Below, piece by piece: positions 58,611-64,000 of a stretch of DNA of 64,000 nucleotides; position 1 is the stretch's first letter, and every line of letters starts with the position of its first letter. This DNA comes from Isoetes taiwanensis (Eukaryota > Streptophyta > Lycopodiopsida > Isoetales > Isoetaceae), in the NCBI GenBank assembly GCA_021234155.1, contig JAJEKV010000002.1, forward strand, positions 14,915,428-14,979,427. Reading direction: 5' to 3'. A program made the translations under genes and the position numbers. The notes under the pieces are model-generated. The model was given only the letters and a program-made list of their open reading frames with translations, made no database searches and was not told where the DNA came from.

Positions 58611-58985
58611 TTCGAGAGCGGCTGCCCACCAACAGAACTGACCGAGAGTTTACATCCAATCATAAGTTTGGAGCAGTCACCAGCATCTCCTAGGGATATT
58701 CTAGCATATACCTAGGATATGCCAAAAGCCCACATAAACAAGGGTTTGCCCCCATAGGAGCAACCCAAACAAGGGTTTGCCCCCATAGGGGCAACCCAAA
58801 AAAAAACCTCTCCGGTTAGCCGGTTTCGAGAGCGGCTGCCCACCAACAGAACTGACCGAGAGTTTACATCCAATCATAAGTTTGGAGCAGTCACCAGCAT
58901 CTCCTAGGGATATTCTAGCATATACCTAGGATATGCCAAAAGCCCACATAAACAAGGGTTTGCCCCCTTAGGGGCAACCCAAAAA
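58587..58985 (+). repeat. Direct duplication of about 200 bp beside the 1.22-kb array
   Basis: The block from AACCTCTCCGGTTAGCCGG through GGTTTGCCCCCATAGG to GCAACCCAAA occurs at 58587-58795 and 58796-58985. It begins with the same CCGGTTAGCCGG junction that ends each 1.22-kb unit. Inside the first copy, ACAAGGGTTTGCCCCCATAGG is itself duplicated. Confidence 0.85.
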
Positions 58986-58989
58986 GAAG

Positions 58990-61210
58990 AAGACCAAGTT
59001 GTCCTATTGCTCAATTTGCTTCTGGGAGGCACTCTGGCCATCATAGCACAAGTTAAATTGATGGCATTGTAACAAAAAAACAACATGAACAAATTTATGG
59101 TCATAGTAGGAGCAAATTCGCCCTTTAAAAGCTAGAAGGAGCTAATTGAACTCCAACACTCCGAGATCTAGAGAAGCGAAAGTGAAGAAATCCCTAAAGA
59201 ATTTTAAATGAACTCCAAATATAGATGTGCACCCATTGTCATATTTGAGGCCAAATAATAGAGGATCATTCTAAGCGTCCATGCCATGGCCAAATGGATT
59301 AAAATGTCATGCCATAAGAATCGACATGCAAAAAACAAAAAGCCTGCATAAACTCAGGTTCTGTAGCAGGAAAAATCGAACATCTTTGTGCAACCAAGAA
59401 ATACATACAAACTTCCCGCATAACATACAATGCTCCATCATATCCTGTAGAAAATCCCCCATCCAACAGCGTTTGTCGTATAGGCCCTCCATCTCTCTGG
59501 TTCCTCAGTGGCCAGGACACGAGAGGAAAACACTGAGGTGTCTTGCGCACCCATCCCCTATGGACTTTTATAATGGAGGAAGCAACATATCTACATCAGC
59601 ACTAGCAATAATAATAACAATCAACTACCACGAAGAGTAGTGCAACCCATCCATCCATCATGTCTAGTACATCAATATATGAGTACATCAACAAGACTCC
59701 TACCCAGGATCAGACTATAGAATAGAATGAGTTATGGCAATGACTTAGGGTGGCAATAAACAATGGCTAGAGTTGACCACTCAATCTGCCCCTTCTGTGC
59801 GTACTATGCGGATGGGCTAAATCGGGCTTTGAACTGACTGTAATTTGCCGGAGATGTAGCCCCTTGGTATCACCCAACAAGACCACTCCGAGTTACATCT
59901 CCCCTTCCTAGACTACAATGAATCTATAGGCGGCTAGAGATTGTGGCGCCGCACATCCTTATCTGACTGAACTCCCCAAAACAAGAGCCAGGCGAACACC
60001 TACAACTCTTGAGAGTCAGGTCGACACCATTGATCCAGGAAGTGTCAGACTCATATTCGAACCTCTCAAAGTGACCGGCTATAAACCTAGCCCACTACGG
60101 ATCCCCAATATCTGCGCTCAGCAGGGACCTCCCTCTACTTTGCCACTGACTCCATTGTGAGGTGGTCAGTCACTTCATAGCCTCCATAGCCTGGTGGGGT
60201 CTATGCACATGCCGCATATAATAGAAACTAAGCGGTCTAACTAGGAGCTCCATTTAAATATTGGCTACTTGGTCTCTACCCCCATTCACAATACAAGAGG
60301 TGCAAATATGAGATCAACCAATATCATATATCAATATAACATGATAAATAACAAGAATAACATCTACTATTAATCATATGCAGTTAGGGTTCATTGATTA
60401 GGGTTCATGATTTGAACTGAGGGTTCTAAAATGACTCTACTAGAGATACAAGATGCTAACTCATCTGGAATACTAACTTTCAGATGATCTACTAAATAAT
60501 ATATTCAAAATACCTATTCCAGAGGAACTTCTACTAGCTCCTGGTGTCTCCATCACCTTGCAAATAATTCGAGATGTACTCTGCCTCTCCTGGGTACACT
60601 CATGTGGCTCCAATGAGATGTGTCCATGTGACAGGTCAACAATAGGATGGAGCCACGTGGAAATGGTTCTATACCTAAGTTTGGCTAAGTTATATAATGA
60701 CTGAGCCATGCCCCCTCCCCACACATTAATGTATACAAGTCTACTAGGGTAGGCTTATATGGTTATGTGGCCTAAAATATGTGGAGTGTCAGGACTTTTT
60801 TCCGATGGCCAAAACTTTGAAAACCTTAGAAAGTCAATCTTAAAAAAATTCCAAACACTTTTTTGGCCATACCGGATAATCTCAAATTAAAAAGGTTCAT
60901 TTATGCAGTAGTATAAAATAGTATCTAGTGTGTATAACTAGTACGACATTGGCATTTATTCTTATTGCATACTGCACTCTGAACAGTGGAATTGAGAAAC
61001 AGAGTAATATGCTTGGTTTTAATGCAGAAGAACTAACAGAGGAACAATTGAGCACAATTTTTTGTAATCCACAAATTACTACTCCAACTCGGCAGCATTT
61101 CAAAAAGATGATGCATATGTTCAAATTTGGGGTATTCCGCGACTCGCATGAAAACAACAACATCCCAAAGTCGATGAAGAACTCTGCAATAAATAGTGAT
61201 CCCCCAACCT
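58990..61210. other. No recognised gene
   Basis: Sequence of mixed composition with no accepted coding block. The stretch 59760-60330 has higher GC and LTR-like texture (many short C/T-rich words) but no LTR pair was found. Confidence 0.4.
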
Positions 61211-61227
61211 GATGAACGGCCTAAAAA

Positions 61228-61325
61228 TGCATGCGATGCATGCATGAGACGCATGCAATGCATGCATGCTCGTCTTGCGCAAGAATCTCGATCCGCTACG
61301 CGGATCGATGACATCATATTTTTTA
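61228..61325. repeat. Dense CATGCA/TGCATG repeats and nested palindromes
   Basis: ATGCATGCGATGCATGCATG is followed by a second, similar run (GCATGCAATGCATGCATGC). Then come TTGCGCAA and GATCCGC-TAC-GCGGATC, each self-complementary. CATGCATG is also the plant RY (B3-factor) motif. The block lies just inside a possible LTR edge at about 61338, next to a purine tract like that of the chromovirus. Confidence 0.6.
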
Positions 61326-62009
61326 GAGAAACATCACATTCTCTCCCCTTTAGCATAATATTGTCCTAAGCATTGCGATAAAGTGAACGAACCTATACCA
61401 ACGTTAAACAATATTAACAATAAGAAATCTAACACTTAGAATCTTATTATAGCAATAAACTTCCAACAATTAATTATTTTGATAAATGCAAAGGCTATAC
61501 TTACATATTTGTACAAAAATAAAATTTTTTAACAAGTTTATCGTTATAGCAATATAATATCATAATAACATACCTAGGAGTCATAATTAAGGACAAAATT
61601 TACAACTCCTATTCTCCTTGTGATATGTTCCCTTCACTTGTTGTCCCTCCTCTACTGGCCGCACATGTTAGTTTGATTAATAAATTATGTGGTTTTTACG
61701 GGAACCACCTCCTTATTTACCTACTTGAGGCGAACTACTAGCGCAACATTATATCTACTTACCTACATTGGCTATAAGGAACATTTAAGATGATCCCATC
61801 ATGACTATGATCAGATGCCCACCCCTCCATGACTGTTCATATGATAGTCCCATCATCGTCTATGATCACATGCTTAAATGCCTTCATGACCTCCGGTCAT
61901 GTCTACACGCACCGCATCATGGCATAGGAAAATTAAAGATGATCCCATTATCGCCCACGATCACATGCTTAAACACATATGCATCTTAACTACACTCAGA
62001 TGCATAACA

Positions 62010-62025
62010 CTCTCCCCACCTTAGC
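62010..62025 (-). other. Polypurine tract and 3' LTR start of the chromovirus
   Basis: On the minus strand, GCTAAGGTGGGGAGAG is followed directly by TGTTATGC, the usual TG start of a 3' LTR, about 50 bases past the integrase stop. The far end of the LTR was not identified. A similar tract at 61339-61354 may belong to another copy. Confidence 0.6.
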
Positions 62026-62075
62026 TTTAATGCCTACGCTAAAGCTCACATGCTCACCTAACAGGTCGACGTCGA

Positions 62076-62930
62076 CTAAATCGGAGGTAACTTGGCCGTT
62101 GAATTAAATTGTGGATATTGTTTCTCTAGATCTTGATTCAATACCCATGTTTCATGTTCCACGGGCAAGTGTTTCCACTTGACAAATACTGATGGAATTC
62201 TGACCTTCTTGTTTTCTTGAATGCCTTATCAAGAAGGCTTTTGAGAACAATCTCAAAGTCGTTCCTCAGTCATTTCCAATAAAGTTGGAGACTCAAATAT
62301 CTCATCAGGACTAGGTGTATACTTCTTAAAAAGACTTACATGGAAGACTTTATGGACCTTTAAGTGAACAGGGACGTCTAGCTTGTAGGATTGGGTACTT
62401 ACTCTTTCAATAGCTTTAAATGGTCATGCCCACCTTGGAGCAAGCTTCTTGTAGTTGCCAATACGGAGCTTGGCTTGCTTGACTTTAATCTTGAGCCACA
62501 TGCTATCTACAACCTGAAATTCTCTTATTGTCTTATGTTGTCAACCAAACTCTTCGGACATATTCTTGCAGCTGACAAATATCCCCAAACTTCTTCTACT
62601 AACTGCTACATATATGACAACTATTGAGAGACTTCTACCTTTGACACGGGATTGTGCCAAGTATCCGGTGTGAGGCATTTATAGCCATAATTAATCATAA
62701 AGGGGACATATGGGATGATTCTTGCTTGATGCTAATGTATGCAAACTCGACCAAGTAAATATACTCCTCCCACTTTGTCTGCTTATTCCACACATAGTTT
62801 CTCAATACATCTTCTAGAATCCTATTGGTCTGCTCCTTCTGGCCATCTGTTTGGAGGTGATATGGTGTGCTTGTGCAGTGGTTCATCCCGATGGCATTGA
62901 AGAAATCTTTCCAGAAGACACTCTTGTTGG
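62076..62930 (-). pseudogene. Chromovirus (Ty3/gypsy) integrase end with chromodomain
   Basis: On the minus strand, YHLQTDGQKEQTNRILEDVL (62845-62785 region) is the conserved integrase stretch after the catalytic core. Then come the C-terminal block VHLKVHKVFHVSLFKKY and, at about 62220-62100, the chromodomain FVKWKHLPVEHETWVLNQ, ending in a stop at 62078-62076. Chromodomains steer integration to particular chromatin. Frameshifts between 62695 and 62400 and the missing upstream pol show a fragment. It differs in position and sequence from the gypsy pol at 10-12.9 kb. Confidence 0.88.
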
Positions 62931-63023
62931 CTGCAAGGGCAGCTGCTGTGGCAGGAGGTACATCCCATAAGAAGAAATGGTAAGGCCTAATTGTTCCAGC
63001 CTATTGATGGCAAGTAGATCACT

Positions 63024-63772
63024 GTCTCTGCAACGCTTTATTGTAGTGGAATGGACATTGATTTGTCATATTTTGAAAAGTAACAGGTTTTCTGAAGGCC
63101 ATGTGTATGGTTGATGTGGTCAATGTAGAGAGAGGATCAAAATGACAATTTGCATTTACAAGATGTCATGAAGATTGCTTCTCACAATGTTGTTGCTGTG
63201 AATAGGTTAACTAAGTAATATCTGGGTTGGCAGGATGGAAAGCCAATTGGATATATTAATTTGCAAGGCATTGGAGGATTTACAATTGCATTGTTTTAAG
63301 GTGATGGTAGATTATTGCCTTAAGGATATTGGAAAATCACATCATGAATATGCTTTCCATAACATTATTGATGAGCATATTCTGAAGGAAAATCAGTTTT
63401 ATGGTATGTATAGTGTAGAAGCGTGAAGAAAAATGTTATTTTTGATCACAAGAATTTGATTTTCAGAGCAATCCACTTCAGGAATTATCTGGTAAGTGGT
63501 AGATTAATCCTAGGTTAATTTACATTCTCATAAAATTGTTTAGGACGGGGACCTTTTCCTTCTCCACTGCTTGGGATATCCCTAGCAATTTTGCTTATAT
63601 CCAAAAAAGAACCGTGTCCATACTCCATGGAGAGTTGAGTCCACATGCTGCTTCTGCTAAGGGCGTAGCCTGTGTTATTTATGTCTCAGGTGAGTGCATC
63701 AAGTCGACTGACAGGATTGAGAAGAGAAGACATGGGTATTGGGATGATGCAATTACAAAAATGAGATGAATG
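63024..63772 (+). pseudogene. Second, divergent Replitron HUH endonuclease
   Basis: Across four frames the order of the 5.8-6.7 kb transposase is repeated: VSATLYCSGMDIDLSYFEK (motif I region, 63024), NVERGSK, DNLHLQD (motif II at 63144, with the first His replaced by Asn), AVNRLTK, YLGWQDGKP, then DYCLKDIGKSH with candidate Tyr at 63313-63315 and the K-D that is broken in copy 1. The C-terminal block follows: KNVIFDHKNLIFRAIHFRNY (63426-63485), FRTGTFSFSTAWDIPSNFAY (63539-63598) and a VIYVSG/DRIEKRRHGYWDD segment. Identity to copy 1 is low (clearly less than half), so two Replitron families are present. Stops and shifts make it a fossil; it continues toward the window end without visible hairpins. 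Confidence 0.72.
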
Positions 63773-64000
63773 TCTCATTGGAATGTGAGAACCTAGCTGA
63801 CATCTTTTGGCCAGAAGACTCGTCAAATGTATGCACACTCTAGAAATACTATATAATAGATCACACAAAACATGCCTTCAAAATTCTATAAAAACCTTAA
63901 AAAAAAGGTAGTACAAAAATTTTTTTTTGCACCATTCAAAAATATTTAAGGGTTTTGGTATTAGTTGAAGATAAATTTCATTATGTTGTTCAAAGTAGGA

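Overview
The window is nuclear DNA of a land plant with a large, repeat-loaded genome. The evidence is AT-rich non-coding DNA, GT-AG introns, plant gene families (a DUF1338 2-oxoadipate enzyme, a trihelix/Myb-SANT protein, a 2OG-Fe(II) oxygenase fragment, polyphenol-oxidase C-terminal domains), a plant initiator-Met-tRNA primer site in a mini-retroelement, and many decayed transposons. Two HUH-endonuclease transposons of the Replitron type are present. Replitrons are known to reach high copy number in non-seed plants, so a fern or lycophyte is favoured, but this is inference. There is no prokaryotic operon, CRISPR array, rRNA or convincing tRNA.

Layout. 1-1.8 kb: short motif repeats, no gene. 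1.8-4.8 kb: an intron-containing tyrosine-recombinase (Crypton-like) element on the minus strand, enclosed by inverted repeats and abutting a long palindrome. 5.6-7.8 kb: a Replitron (HUH transposase plus a second small ORF, hairpins at both sides). 10-12.9 kb: decayed Ty3/gypsy pol, minus strand. 13.6-14.15 kb: tandem repeats. 14.2-18.7 kb: broken DUF7869-type transposase, plus strand, split by a MITE with a clean 5-bp target duplication and followed by an array of heat-shock-element-like palindromes. 20.3-21.3 kb: Myb/SANT-like DNA-binding gene. 25.5-26.1 kb: miniature 2OG-oxygenase-like gene. 27.5 kb: MITE with perfect 113-bp inverted repeats (a relative at 39.0 kb). 28.35-29.6 kb: LINE element carrying only an L1-type ORF1. 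33.8-38.1 kb: inverted pair of intact secreted proteins, each a stand-alone polyphenol-oxidase C-terminal (KFDV) domain. 42.65 kb: LINE 3' end. 44.6-44.9 kb: TRIM/SMART mini-retroelement. 45.9-49.5 kb: GC-rich LINE with endonuclease and reverse transcriptase, minus strand. 52.6-53.3 kb: 3' exons of a DUF1338 gene. 53.7-58.6 kb: four copies of a 1.22-kb tandem unit. 62.0-62.9 kb: chromovirus integrase and chromodomain. 63.0-63.8 kb: a second, divergent Replitron transposase.

How the parts relate. Only the two polyphenol-oxidase-domain genes look plainly intact. The miniature oxygenase ORF is open but lacks its family's catalytic core. The DUF1338 and Myb/SANT genes are readable but broken by small indels or stops. 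Everything else recognisable is mobile-element coding sequence. Many frameshifts are single-base losses next to intact catalytic motifs (Replitron Y-C-x-x-D, LINE YADD), so part of the damage may be assembly error. The variation among the 1.22-kb repeats, concentrated at CAG/CTG/CCGG sites, points the same way. The most unusual items are the two Replitrons with a conserved C-terminal block, the TIR-bounded Crypton-like recombinase, the stand-alone KFDV-domain gene pair, and a LINE-family 3' hairpin conserved through compensatory changes.
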